Shown here piece after piece: positions 48,340-56,762 of a stretch of 64,000 nucleotides of DNA. The stretch lies in NCBI RefSeq assembly GCF_029504575.1, contig NZ_JAQFII010000001.1, forward strand, positions 2,578,501-2,642,500, in the 5' to 3' direction. The position numbers and the translations under genes were made by a program. The notes beneath the pieces are model-generated. The model was not told the DNA's origin, ran no database searches, and saw only the letters and a program-made list of their open reading frames with translations. How positions within the stretch are numbered: position 1 is the stretch's first letter; every line of letters begins with the position of its first letter. The stretch is from Streptomyces sp. SPB162 (GTDB lineage Bacteria; Actinomycetota; Actinomycetes; Streptomycetales; Streptomycetaceae).

Positions 48340-49457
48340 GCGCGCGTCCCGTAGTTTGTCCGAATCCAGCGCGCCAACAGCGGGTCAATCACTCGCCATC
48401 CCTGGTCTGTGTCTTCGATGAGCCCCGCAGCGACCAGGTGCGGCGTCGCTTTCTGTGCCGTGGTCTTGGGAAGGCCCAACGTCCGCAGGGCTCGCGCGGC
48501 CATGGGCGTGCCGTACTCAGCCACAGCCCGCAGCACCTTGCGCTGCCCCACGGTGAGCCCGCTCATCGTGGCCCGGGCCTCGGGATCGATCTGTCGCAGC
48601 GCCGCTGTGGCCGCCGCCTCAAGGTGATCGCTGGTGGCCCGTGCCCCAGTGCGGACCTCCAGCCAGAGCAGGTGAGCCAGCAGCATGGTCCGCTGTGGAT
48701 GTCCCTCGCCCATAGTCACCAGCCTGTCCAGCACGCTGGTCACGTCACGGCCTTGTGTGGCGAACCGCTCCTTGATCACCTCATGAAGTTCTGCGGTCGG
48801 CAGCCGATCCAGACGCAGAGTTTCTACGCGCCTGCCGGAGATTGGTTCCCCGTCGTGGGACATCGAGGACAGCATGTTTGGCATGCCCCCGGAGAACAGA
48901 TAGGAGACGGCATCCCGGTGACGCCACACGTGCTGACAGATCAGCTCCTCGGCCCCTGCCACACCAGCGACGGACTTGAATTCGTCCAGCACGATCAAAA
49001 TCCGTCCCCCCTCGCGCTGGGCCAGCTGAGCGGGCAGCTCCAGCAGGGTATGCAGCGCGGGCACCGGGTCGGCGGTGGGCCTGTCGGCCAGGGCCACCGC
49101 GAATCCCGCGCCGGTGATCGATACGCCGGTCCGCGCGGTGGCAAGGATCTTGCTGGCTGCCGCGCGCAGGGCGTCGGGTGTGTGCTGCGTCCACGCTCGC
49201 TCCAGGCGAAGCACCAGATCGGACAGGCTGGCGACCTCGAACAGGTCAGCGGTAACCACCACCAACCCATCCTGCTTGCCATCGGCTGCAATCTTGCGGA
49301 TCAGGCTCGTCTTGCCGTAGCGCCGTGGCGCCACCAGCGCCACCAGCCGCCCCTCACGGGTCCACGTCTTGATCATGTCGGTCTCCTGCCGCCTGTCGAT
49401 CATGCGGTCAAGAGGAATTGGCCCGTCGAACTCGAACGGGCTCGCGGTGTCCCGCAT
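48336..49457 (-). CDS. AAA/STAND-type ATPase with C-terminal winged helix, first gene of defence operon
   Basis: About 373 aa from the ATG at 49457 (MRDTASPFEFDGPIPLDRMI), with GGAG 6 nt upstream; a TTG at 49469 is weaker. Walker A is APRRYGKTSLIRKI (about 48-56 of the long form), Walker B GRILIVLDEFKS. The sequence is like archaeal-type MNS/ATPase_2 proteins (VSYLFSGGMPNMLSS, then RLDRLPTAELHEVIKERF). The C-terminal 80 residues form a winged helix (LTVGQRKVLRAVAEYGTPMA). It overlaps the helicase start by 4 nt. It may sense infection or load the helicase; this is inference. Confidence 0.85.
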   Translation of the reverse strand: MRDTASPFEFDGPIPLDRMIDRRQETDMIKTWTREGRLVALVAPRRYGKTSLIRKIAADGKQDGLVVVTADLFEVASLSDLVLRLERAWTQHTPDALRAAASKILATARTGVSITGAGFAVALADRPTADPVPALHTLLELPAQLAQREGGRILIVLDEFKSVAGVAGAEELICQHVWRHRDAVSYLFSGGMPNMLSSMSHDGEPISGRRVETLRLDRLPTAELHEVIKERFATQGRDVTSVLDRLVTMGEGHPQRTMLLAHLLWLEVRTGARATSDHLEAAATAALRQIDPEARATMSGLTVGQRKVLRAVAEYGTPMAARALRTLGLPKTTAQKATPHLVAAGLIEDTDQGWRVIDPLLARWIRTNYGTRA

Positions 49458-49495
49458 CGCCGACTCCAAGAGATATGACGTGGAGGCTTACAGAA

Positions 49496-49526
49496 GGTAC
49501 GCCGCTAGCGTACCCGTCTGGTACGC
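49496..49526 (-). promoter_or_regulatory. GGTACGC repeat operator upstream of the defence operon
   Basis: GGTACGC (49496-49502), cgcta, GCGTACC (49508-49514), then a third GGTACGC at 49520-49526. The dyad plus extra half-site lies 39 bp upstream of the ATPase start codon, where an operator would overlap the promoter. The rest of the gap 49458-49924 holds no supported gene. Confidence 0.6.
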
Positions 49527-49815
49527 CATCGGCGTTCATCTTCGAGTCATCCGGTCGCAGCACCGGTCGCCTTCGACACGGGTAGTCACTCGGGGTGCCA
49601 TGCAGAACAACCGGCTTCCGCATTCGCGATGGGACAGTTGGCAACCTCAGCCAGAGCCGCAGCGGCATCCGAGACCCGAAATCCCTGTTATCTCCTGGCC
49701 GGCGTCGCGGAACTCGACTGTGTACACAGGACGGCGCTGCTGCCGGCACCCGGTCTGGTCGACTCCCTGCCCACAGCGTCAGTGGTCCCCCCGCCTGCAT
49801 GGGACATCCGTCATC

Positions 49816-49855
49816 GGGATCGGTGGGCCGTCCGGCTCGGCGGCCCACCGATCCC
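49816..49855 (-). terminator. Terminator of the lanthipeptide operon
   Basis: GGGATCGGTGGGCCG ... CGGCCCACCGATCCC is a perfect 15-bp stem with a 10-nt loop, 70 bp past the stop of the leftward methyltransferase gene. It separates the lanthipeptide operon from the defence operon. Confidence 0.85.
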
Positions 49856-49924
49856 AGGCGGACGGGCCGCCGAGTCTGAGCAGTTACGCGCCGAAGTTCG
49901 GCCGTCGTGCTCCTTTGCGCTTGG

Positions 49925-51994
49925 TCACCAGTCGATGGTCAGGCGGGTCTCGGGCCGGGTGACGCGGGCGCCGGGGGCGAGTTGGCCGTCGGGTGTGGTG
50001 GCGGGGTAGGCGGTGACGACGGGCTGTGCGGGTCGCCGCTGGCTCCAGCGGTGCAGGAGGTCGTTGACCTGGCCGATGAGTTTGCCGCTGTCCGGGCCGT
50101 GGGCGATGAGGCCGAGTTCGTTGGCGTCCTCACCGGCTGGGCGGGCGGTCAGGTAGACGAGGGTGCCGCCGCCGTACAGGCCCGCTCCGGCCCACCGGAT
50201 GGCGGGGTCGGCCAGGTTGAGGGCGCGGGCGGCGGAGCCGATGGACAGCCGGCCGAAGCTGAGGCCGCTGTTCATAGTGGCGAGCCAGAGGTCGAGGTGG
50301 GCGGCGGGTTCGTCGTGACGGACCTCGATGCCGGTCCACTGCTCGTGGGCGGGGTGGGTGAGGGCCTCGGTGAGGGCGGGCTCGTCGGGAAGGTCGTCGG
50401 CGTCGAGCTTGAGGATGACGTCGTCGGCGAGGCGGACGTGGCGTTCGCCCATCTCGGCGGCCCCGCGCATGGGCACGAAGCCGCACACGGCGGCGTTGGT
50501 GCTGAGCATCAGGTCGTCGTTGGTGTGGTCGAAGGCGAGCGAGCGGGTCAGGCCGCTGCCGTGCAGCCGCAGGGGTACGACGATGCGTCCGCCGACGGAG
50601 AGTTGCTGCCACCAGGCGGCGGAGATGTCCCAGGCCCCGGCGGTAACGATGATCCTGTCGAACATCTTGCCGCTGGGGTCGCCGAGGGCGCCGTCGCCGC
50701 AGATCACCTCGACCTGGTCGTATCCGGCGGCGGCCAGGCCGGTGCGGGCGCCGTCCGCGAGGTCTTCGTCGAGTTCGATGGTGACCACGGAGCCGGTCGG
50801 GCCGACGAGCTCCGCCAGGAGGGCGGCGTTGATGCCGGTGGCCGCGCCGATCTCCAGGACGCGGTGGCCGGGGTGGACATCGAGTTGCTCCAGCATCTTG
50901 GCGACGATGTTGGGGCTGGAGGCGGAGGAGACGGCGGTGCCGTCCTCGGCCCGCTTGGTCACCACGGGCTTGGGCGCGTAGGCCGTCGCCAGGTCCACGC
51001 CGGGCAGGAAGATGTGCCGGGGCACGGCGCGGAAGGCTTCCCTGACCCGGTCGGTGCGGAAGGTTCCGATGCTGTCGATCTTGGCGATGAGGGCCTCGCG
51101 CAGGTCGTGCGGGTCGAGGGCCGGGGCGTCGGTGGAGTGCATGGTCACTGGCCTGACTGTAGTGGGGTGGACGGGGTCGGTTCGGCTGCTTCGCTGGGAG
51201 TCGCCGGGTATGGGTTCCCGGTGGAAGATCACGCGGCTGGCAGCGGTCGCGAGGACGTTCTGGTGGGTCGCGGAGATGCCGAGCCGGTTGAAGGCGAACA
51301 GCAGATGGTCGGTGAGGACGGCCCGCAGCCCCCGGCTGAGCTGCCCGTGCTGGGCCAGGTCGGCGAGGGTGCGTCCGGTGTCCTCGAAGGCGGCCGGCCA
51401 GTCGGGCAGCCGGGTGAGGGGGCTGTCGTTCGCGTCGCTTTGGGCGGTGATGAGCGTCTGCACCGCGGCGAGGGTTGCCGGGGACGGCTCGATGTCGCCT
51501 CGGATTCGGTGCTCGGCGAGCTGGGCCCAGACGTCGCCCTGTTCGTAGAGGTCCTGGCCGGCGGCGAGCATCATCCGGGTGGCCAGCCGCACGCCGACCT
51601 CGCGCCGGTGATCGTCGGCCTCGTTGGCGAGGTGGGCGAGGATGTGGCGGCTGTCGGCGTGGAACAGGGTGTGGGCGATATCCATGGCCTTGATTCCGCC
51701 GAAGCGGTAAGTCTCGGCCTCGTAGATGACGCCTTCGGCTTGCCGGACCGCGGCGCGTTCGGTGAGCGTGCTGGTCAGCTGCGCGAGGAAGGCGGTCGCG
51801 TCGTGGCCTTCGGCGGGCAGGACGCGCAGTCGCCAGGATTCACGCTTTCGGATGAACCACCAGGCGGCGCTGTCCCCCCTCCCCTCGGCCTCGGTCAGCA
51901 GCGGCCCCAGGTGGCGGATGGCCATCTGTTCGGCGGCCTGCCAGGTGTCGCACCACAGGTTGACCTGCCACCAGCGGGTATCCGGTTCGCTCAT
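49925..51994 (-). CDS. FxLD-system methyltransferase: SpaB-C-like domain fused to PCMT-type O-methyltransferase
   Basis: 689 aa. The N-terminal ~260 residues (WWQVNLWCDTWQAAEQMAIR; WWFIRKRESWRLRVLPAEGH; RFGGIKAMDIAHTLFHADSR) are a thiopeptide/SpaB-C lantibiotic elimination-like domain. From about residue 310 the protein-L-isoaspartate methyltransferase fold follows: FRAVPRHIFLPG, VLEIGAATGINAALLAELVG (SAM motif I), IVVPLRLHGSG. This architecture is the 'methyltransferase, FxLD system' that modifies FxLD lanthipeptides. It likely methyl-esterifies an Asp, leading to succinimide or isoAsp. It is the last gene of the cluster, 30 bp after lanC. Confidence 0.9.
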   Translation of the reverse strand: MSEPDTRWWQVNLWCDTWQAAEQMAIRHLGPLLTEAEGRGDSAAWWFIRKRESWRLRVLPAEGHDATAFLAQLTSTLTERAAVRQAEGVIYEAETYRFGGIKAMDIAHTLFHADSRHILAHLANEADDHRREVGVRLATRMMLAAGQDLYEQGDVWAQLAEHRIRGDIEPSPATLAAVQTLITAQSDANDSPLTRLPDWPAAFEDTGRTLADLAQHGQLSRGLRAVLTDHLLFAFNRLGISATHQNVLATAASRVIFHREPIPGDSQRSSRTDPVHPTTVRPVTMHSTDAPALDPHDLREALIAKIDSIGTFRTDRVREAFRAVPRHIFLPGVDLATAYAPKPVVTKRAEDGTAVSSASSPNIVAKMLEQLDVHPGHRVLEIGAATGINAALLAELVGPTGSVVTIELDEDLADGARTGLAAAGYDQVEVICGDGALGDPSGKMFDRIIVTAGAWDISAAWWQQLSVGGRIVVPLRLHGSGLTRSLAFDHTNDDLMLSTNAAVCGFVPMRGAAEMGERHVRLADDVILKLDADDLPDEPALTEALTHPAHEQWTGIEVRHDEPAAHLDLWLATMNSGLSFGRLSIGSAARALNLADPAIRWAGAGLYGGGTLVYLTARPAGEDANELGLIAHGPDSGKLIGQVNDLLHRWSQRRPAQPVVTAYPATTPDGQLAPGARVTRPETRLTIDW

Positions 51995-52024
51995 CGTTGA
52001 GATCCAATCAGCCTTTGGCGGCGG

Positions 52025-53290
52025 TCAGTTGAGGAGGAGACAGGCGGCCCAGCCGCCGCTCGTTCCGGTCGCTGCGGTGTGCAGGGTCAGAGCGATGCCG
52101 GCGCTTCCCTCGATCAGGCCGGGCAGGGTCTCGGGCGGGGTGTCGCGGGCGTGGGCGAGGAGCGCGTCGAGCAGGCGCGGGAGGTGGGCGCCGAGGTCGG
52201 GGGTGGATGCGTCGGCGGCGGCGTGCCAGGTGGTCGCGAGGAGTCCGGCGAGGCCGTGACACAGGGCCGGGTCGACGATGCGGGCGAGTTGGAGAGGGTC
52301 GGACAGGCACTGGTCGAGGGCATCTTCGGCTGCCTCCTGGCGGGTGGCATCGCCCAGGGCGATGGCCGCGAGTTGCTGGGCACGCGCGAGGCCGGGGGTG
52401 CCGTAGCACCAGGACGGCCGCAGGGGTCCGTCCTGGCGGGGGCGGCCGGTGCGGAGTTCGTTCACGGTGATCCGCTCGGGCCACCACGGTCCCGTCGGTG
52501 GCTGCTGTTCCCAGTCCTCCAGCCACCGGCAGACGCGGGTGATGGCGGCCTCGTGCCCCTCGACGACGACGTTCTGTCTCATGGCCAGGGCCAGGAATGC
52601 GAGAGGGCCGGAACAGCCATGTGCCATGCCGAAGTTGGCTTCTCCGGCGGCGAAGGCGGGATCGCGGTCGTGGGCAGAGCTGTCGTGGGTCCACCAGCCC
52701 GGTGCATCCGCTCCCGCCTCGTCGGCGGCCGGCACCGGCTCGGTCAGCCGGACCAAGTAGGCCAGGACCCGGCGGACGAGGTCGCCGTCGGGGTCGCGTT
52801 GGAGGAGGTGGGCGCCGAGGCCGGTGAGTCCGCGGGTGAGATCGAACTCGTACTGCGAGGGACGCCGTGCGGCGTCGATGCGGGCGTGGGCGGCCTTGAG
52901 CCGGGTGTGAACGAGCTGGGTGACGCCGTCGTCGAGGCCGGCCATGGCGCCCGGGTAGGTGCCGGGGGCGGCGGTGTGGAGGGCGAAGGCGAGGGCGGGG
53001 GCGCCGAACCACAGTCCGGCTCCGTGCCCGGCCGTGAGGTCGTCGCGGGTGGCGCGGGCCAGCCAGGCGTGGGCCGGTTTCTCGTCGGCCAGGCCGTGCT
53101 GGGCTCGAAGGCCGTGCAGGACGGCGACGCCCGCGGCGCCTTTGGACAGCGACTGGTCCCGCCAGCGGGAGCTGGTGGGGCTGTAGTCGTCACCGTGCTC
53201 GCAGGGCTGCGGCGTGTTCAAAGTGGCGGCGATCTGGTCGGCCATCGCGGCGGCGGCGGCCCGCCGCCCGGCATCCAGCGAGGCGGTCAT
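52025..53290 (-). CDS. Lanthionine synthetase C-family cyclase (LanC-like)
   Basis: 421 aa. The zinc ligands are in PSWCYGTPGLARAQQ and LCHGLAGLLATTWH, and an earlier His-containing FGMAHGCSGPLAFLALAMRQ motif is the catalytic-acid region. LanC catalyses addition of Cys thiols to dehydro-Ser/Thr, forming (methyl)lanthionine rings. Repeated G-x-G helical hairpins (SLSKGAAGVAVLHGLRAQHG, LTRGLTGLGAHLLQRD) build the alpha/alpha barrel. It overlaps lanB by 4 nt. Confidence 0.92.
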   Translation of the reverse strand: MTASLDAGRRAAAAAMADQIAATLNTPQPCEHGDDYSPTSSRWRDQSLSKGAAGVAVLHGLRAQHGLADEKPAHAWLARATRDDLTAGHGAGLWFGAPALAFALHTAAPGTYPGAMAGLDDGVTQLVHTRLKAAHARIDAARRPSQYEFDLTRGLTGLGAHLLQRDPDGDLVRRVLAYLVRLTEPVPAADEAGADAPGWWTHDSSAHDRDPAFAAGEANFGMAHGCSGPLAFLALAMRQNVVVEGHEAAITRVCRWLEDWEQQPPTGPWWPERITVNELRTGRPRQDGPLRPSWCYGTPGLARAQQLAAIALGDATRQEAAEDALDQCLSDPLQLARIVDPALCHGLAGLLATTWHAAADASTPDLGAHLPRLLDALLAHARDTPPETLPGLIEGSAGIALTLHTAATGTSGGWAACLLLN

Positions 53291-56200
53291 CGGGCGTTCC
53301 CCTCCCCGTCCCGGTGGCGTGCGGTCCAGGCCAGGGCGATGGCCCGTGCGAGCTTGTGCGTCATCGCTTCGTGCTCCGCGTCGATGCCGTGGGCCCGGAT
53401 GTGATGCATGTGCAGCAGCGAGGTGAGGGCCGAGCCCGGCGTCACGCGGGTGGTCGCGGGGGTGAGACAGGCGGCATACCGGGCGGCGGCCTTGGCCCGA
53501 ACTGCCCAGGAGCCCACGACTTCCGGGCCCCCGGGGAGGTGGTGCAGGGCCTGCCCTTCAGCGATCCGCAGCGTCTGCTCGCGCACCTCGCGGTCCTGCA
53601 TGGGGGCGCCTGTTGCGAGGTGAGGGTGGTCGGTGAGCCAGCGCATCCCCGCCCTCTCGCTTCCGGTCACCGCGGTGGCCAGATCGGCCAGGCTTGCGGC
53701 AGTCAGGGCTTGCGGGTTCAGGCTGCCGGACGCGGAGAGCGCGGTGAGCTGGGCCAGGACGGCTGCGGAGTCGGCAGCGAACAGGTCCTCGGCCGCTGCC
53801 ATGGCCGCCCCGGGCCCGTACCGCCCGGTCTCGGGCCGGTAGGCGTCGAAGGTGATCTCGCCGATGAGGCCGAGTCGTTGGAGGCCGTCCGCCCAGGCCA
53901 CCACCCGGCCGCCCGCCTGTGCGGAGTCCGCGTCGTGCACGCGCAGTCGCAGGTGCGGGGCGGGGTGGCGGTAGCGGACGAACCACCACTGCGGCGGTGT
54001 CGCCCACCGGGCCAGCAGCATCGGTACATGCTCGGTGAGGAGTGTGTCGAAGACCTTCGGGTGCCCGTACAGCTTGACGTACGCGACCCCCTTCCTCGGC
54101 TCGCTCTCTGCCAGCGGCAGCGGCGCCGATCCGGTCAGGAACGCGGGTGCTTTGGCGGGCGGCGCGGTCGCGGCGAGCGGGATGACGATCTCGTGGGCCC
54201 GGCCCGCGAACCAGCCGTGGTCGGCGACGGTGGGCGCCTCGGTAAGCGTGACCGGGCTGGTGGCCGAGTCCAGGTGCGCGCGTAACAGGTCCCGGTCCAT
54301 GGCCTCGTCCAGGTTCAGCCGCAACTGCCGGTCACCGGAGCCCACGGCGATGCCGGCGGGCAGGCGCCGCTGTTCGCGCACCGTGTCCAGGGCTGTACCC
54401 CAGCGGCCCGGCGGCGTCTTGGGGCCGGGCAGGTCTTCCGGGTTCAGGCGCCATTGGGCGGGGGCGAGGATGCTCCGGTTGTAGCGCAGTCGGGGCAGGA
54501 ACGGCAGGCAGGAGGCGGCACCCCAGTCGAAGGACGTCACCTGGGGATGCGTGGAACGGGGGATTTCGAACAGCAGACGCGCCAGGGGCGGCATCGTGTG
54601 CCGGGCCCCGGTATGAGGGAGTGCCGGCTCCACCACCTGCCGCCGGGACAGCGACACCACGTACAGGCGATGTTGGTCGGCGGCGACCGCGAGGTCGCTT
54701 ACCGGGATACGGCCGGCGGCCGGTTCGCCGTGCTCGGCCAGGGTGATGATGTCCGGCAGCACGCGCGGGACGCGCTGGACGTTCTCCTGTCGCACCCGCT
54801 GGGGCGGGAACGACAGCTGGGCGGTCAATGCCCCGTGCACGCCGGTCGGCAGCTCGGCGTACAGGTCGCTCACCCGGCGGCGATCGGGTTCTTCCAGCAG
54901 GTCGAGGAACCGGCCTGTGTTGGCGGCCAGCCGGCCGAACCCGCAGATGCCCAGGGTGAAGTCGCCGGAATCGAGGGCGTCCGTCGTGGTGGCGCGGACG
55001 TCGGCCCACAGGTCCACCGGGGAGACGGGCCGCTGCCCCGCCTCTCCCGCCAGCATGTCGAGCCGCTTCCCGTCGAGGGTGACCTCGACGGTGCCGTCCA
55101 GCGCGGCCTGCTGAGCCAGGGCGAACAGGGCCTCATCGCGCGGCGTCAGCTCCCGGACGCCGGGGCGAGCAGGGGTGAAGTGGCGGGGGAAGCCGAGGCC
55201 GGTGGTGGGGTCGACGAGCTGGCCGACCGCGACCAGCGTGCCGGGCCCATACCGGCCAAGAAATCGGCCGTGGTACTCGCGCCACGACATGTTGCCCGTG
55301 GGGGCGGGGCTCAGTTTGATGAGCGCCTCGGCCGCCGTGGCGGCTTCGACCGCCACCGATTCCGGCAGCACCAGACTGCATCCGAGCCGAAGATCAGCGG
55401 TCAGAGGCTGTTCAGCGGCGCTGGAGAGCGCCCGCATCCGCCTCGCGGCGCTCTCGCGCCTGCCCCGCCCCTCGGTCCAGGACACCACACGGTCGGCCTC
55501 CCGTAACTGTTCATGGATCGTCTGGAGTTCGCTGACCAGCGTGTGTGTCTCCGGCAGATCGGTGGCGTCCGCCTCGTACAACTTGTCCAGGAGGTGGGCG
55601 AGAGCGTCCGTGGCGGTCGAGGGGGGCCGCAGGCTGCTGATCAGGACACCCCGGGCCGTCAGTTCACCCACCATCGCCTCCAGGGCCGGGCCGGGGGCGC
55701 CGGGGTGTTCTGCCACGAGCTTGTCGATCAGGTCTCCGACCCGCAGAGGTGACCGCGTCAGACTCATGACCGTGCCGACGACCGGGATCAGCCGCACCGA
55801 CACCTCGGACTGGGGGCGGCCGGTACCGGCGTGGGGTGCCCAGGTCACGACCAGGCGTTCACCCCGTACGACGGCCAGGTCGTTGATCACGACCGGCAAC
55901 CGTCGCCGCAGCTCGGAGGATGCTTCAAGACGCGCGATCATCTGGGCGAGCCAGAGGGCGTCGGCCCGGGTGCGGACCTGATGGTCCCCGGTCCACCGCG
56001 CCGAGAAGCGCGGGCCGAAGCGTGCGCCGGTCACCCCGGCGAAGACCCCGAAGGGGGTGGCACGGCCGTGCATCCGCACCCAGTACCGGGCCAGCGCCAA
56101 AGCCATACGCCGCGGTTGCCCGGCCCCCGACTTCCGGCCGGCGAGCGCGGCGTCGATCTGCCCGGCGAGTACAGGGCTGGCGATCGCGACGGCCTCGGCC

Positions 56201-56364
56201 ACCGCCTGCTGCGTCCATGTCCGGGCGAGCCACCCGACCCACACCTCGCCGTCGGTGTCCGGGCCAGGCCACGGTGCCGGGCCCGACCCGTCGGTGTGCA
56301 CGCTTGCCCGCAGCATCGCCGTCCCGGTCTGCCGGTAGTACGGCATACGCCCGTCCGCTTTCAC
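53287..56364 (-). CDS. Lantibiotic dehydratase (LanB, full length)
   Basis: About 1,025 aa. The GTG at 56364 with GGGGAGG 6 nt upstream is preferred over the frame start at 56406, and MPYYRQTGTAMLRA at 56346 is another option. The N-terminal Lant_dehydr region (YWVRMHGRATPFGVFAGVTG) is followed by FLGRYGPGTLVAVGQLVDPT and LNRSILAP-like RYNRSILAPAQWRLNPEDLP. The C-terminal third is a SpaB-C elimination domain (WWFVRYRHPAPHLRLRVHDA). It uses glutamyl-tRNA to dehydrate Ser/Thr in the precursor. It follows the precursor gene after a hairpin and is coupled to lanC. Confidence 0.92.
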   Translation of the reverse strand: MKADGRMPYYRQTGTAMLRASVHTDGSGPAPWPGPDTDGEVWVGWLARTWTQQAVAEAVAIASPVLAGQIDAALAGRKSGAGQPRRMALALARYWVRMHGRATPFGVFAGVTGARFGPRFSARWTGDHQVRTRADALWLAQMIARLEASSELRRRLPVVINDLAVVRGERLVVTWAPHAGTGRPQSEVSVRLIPVVGTVMSLTRSPLRVGDLIDKLVAEHPGAPGPALEAMVGELTARGVLISSLRPPSTATDALAHLLDKLYEADATDLPETHTLVSELQTIHEQLREADRVVSWTEGRGRRESAARRMRALSSAAEQPLTADLRLGCSLVLPESVAVEAATAAEALIKLSPAPTGNMSWREYHGRFLGRYGPGTLVAVGQLVDPTTGLGFPRHFTPARPGVRELTPRDEALFALAQQAALDGTVEVTLDGKRLDMLAGEAGQRPVSPVDLWADVRATTTDALDSGDFTLGICGFGRLAANTGRFLDLLEEPDRRRVSDLYAELPTGVHGALTAQLSFPPQRVRQENVQRVPRVLPDIITLAEHGEPAAGRIPVSDLAVAADQHRLYVVSLSRRQVVEPALPHTGARHTMPPLARLLFEIPRSTHPQVTSFDWGAASCLPFLPRLRYNRSILAPAQWRLNPEDLPGPKTPPGRWGTALDTVREQRRLPAGIAVGSGDRQLRLNLDEAMDRDLLRAHLDSATSPVTLTEAPTVADHGWFAGRAHEIVIPLAATAPPAKAPAFLTGSAPLPLAESEPRKGVAYVKLYGHPKVFDTLLTEHVPMLLARWATPPQWWFVRYRHPAPHLRLRVHDADSAQAGGRVVAWADGLQRLGLIGEITFDAYRPETGRYGPGAAMAAAEDLFAADSAAVLAQLTALSASGSLNPQALTAASLADLATAVTGSERAGMRWLTDHPHLATGAPMQDREVREQTLRIAEGQALHHLPGGPEVVGSWAVRAKAAARYAACLTPATTRVTPGSALTSLLHMHHIRAHGIDAEHEAMTHKLARAIALAWTARHRDGEGNAR

Positions 56365-56412
56365 CCTCGTCCTCCCCAACAGCCGGTCCTTCGTTGCGCG
56401 ACGCACTGCTGA

Positions 56413-56452
56413 GGGGGTGCCTGCGGCGCGAACTCACGCCGCAGACACCCCC
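56413..56452 (-). terminator. Attenuator-like hairpin between precursor gene and lanB
   Basis: GGGGGTGCCTGCGGCG pairs with CGCCGCAGACACCCCC, a 16-bp stem with one mismatch and an 8-nt loop. It starts 10 nt after the precursor stop and ends 48 nt before the lanB start. It probably stabilises precursor mRNA and reduces readthrough. Confidence 0.7.
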
Positions 56453-56462
56453 GGCGATCAGG

Positions 56463-56612
56463 TCAGCAGTCGCCGTTCTTGTCGGTGTCGCAGCCGTCGT
56501 CGGTGCTGCTGAGCAACGCCGCCGCGACGGGCCCGGCGGTGACGATCCGGACGCTCAGGTCGAGGTCGACGGAGCCGCTCTCCGGGCGCGTTTCCTTCGT
56601 GCTGGTGTTCAT
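56463..56612 (-). CDS. FxLD-type lanthipeptide precursor (49 aa)
   Basis: ATG at 56612 with AGGAGGA 7 nt upstream. The leader (residues 1-34, MNTSTKETRPESGSVDLDLS, then VRIVTAGPVAAALL) carries V15-D-L-D18 in place of Phe-x-Leu-Asp. The core is SSTDDGCDTDKNGDC (35-49) with two Ser, two Thr and two Cys, allowing two (methyl)lanthionine rings: T37/S36-C41 and T43-C49. D38-D39-G40 and N46-G47 are sites likely to form succinimide or isoAsp. D42-x-D44-x-N46-G47-D48 matches the calcium-loop consensus. LanB, LanC and the FxLD methyltransferase follow. Confidence 0.9.
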   Translation of the reverse strand: MNTSTKETRPESGSVDLDLSVRIVTAGPVAAALLSSTDDGCDTDKNGDC

Positions 56613-56678
56613 GGCAGTCCTCCTGCTCGTAGGGATGTTGCTCATTGCGGGACTGACGGCCCATCCCCGCCGCCCGGA

Positions 56679-56698
56679 GCGTAGTGACGCACTTACGC
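56679..56698 (-). promoter_or_regulatory. Imperfect dyad upstream of the lanthipeptide precursor
   Basis: GTA-GTG acg CACTTAC (GCGTAGTGACGCACTTACGC overall) is an inverted repeat with one bulged base, 67 bp upstream of the precursor ATG. It is a plausible regulator site; no -10/-35 pair is certain. Confidence 0.3.
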
Positions 56699-56762
56699 CC
56701 CGGCGGCGGTTCCTGGCCATCCCCGCACCCGGGCGTGATGCACCGCGTGCGGAGGCTTGGTG

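Noticed and set aside
39354..49457. Classification as DISARM or BREX
   Set aside because: No DrmA/DrmB (DUF1998) or PLD gene and no PglZ phosphatase is present. Shared methylase and ATPase features alone are not enough.
49595..49879. Short plus-strand frames between the defence and lanthipeptide operons
   Set aside because: They span the terminator stem and show no ribosome site or domain.
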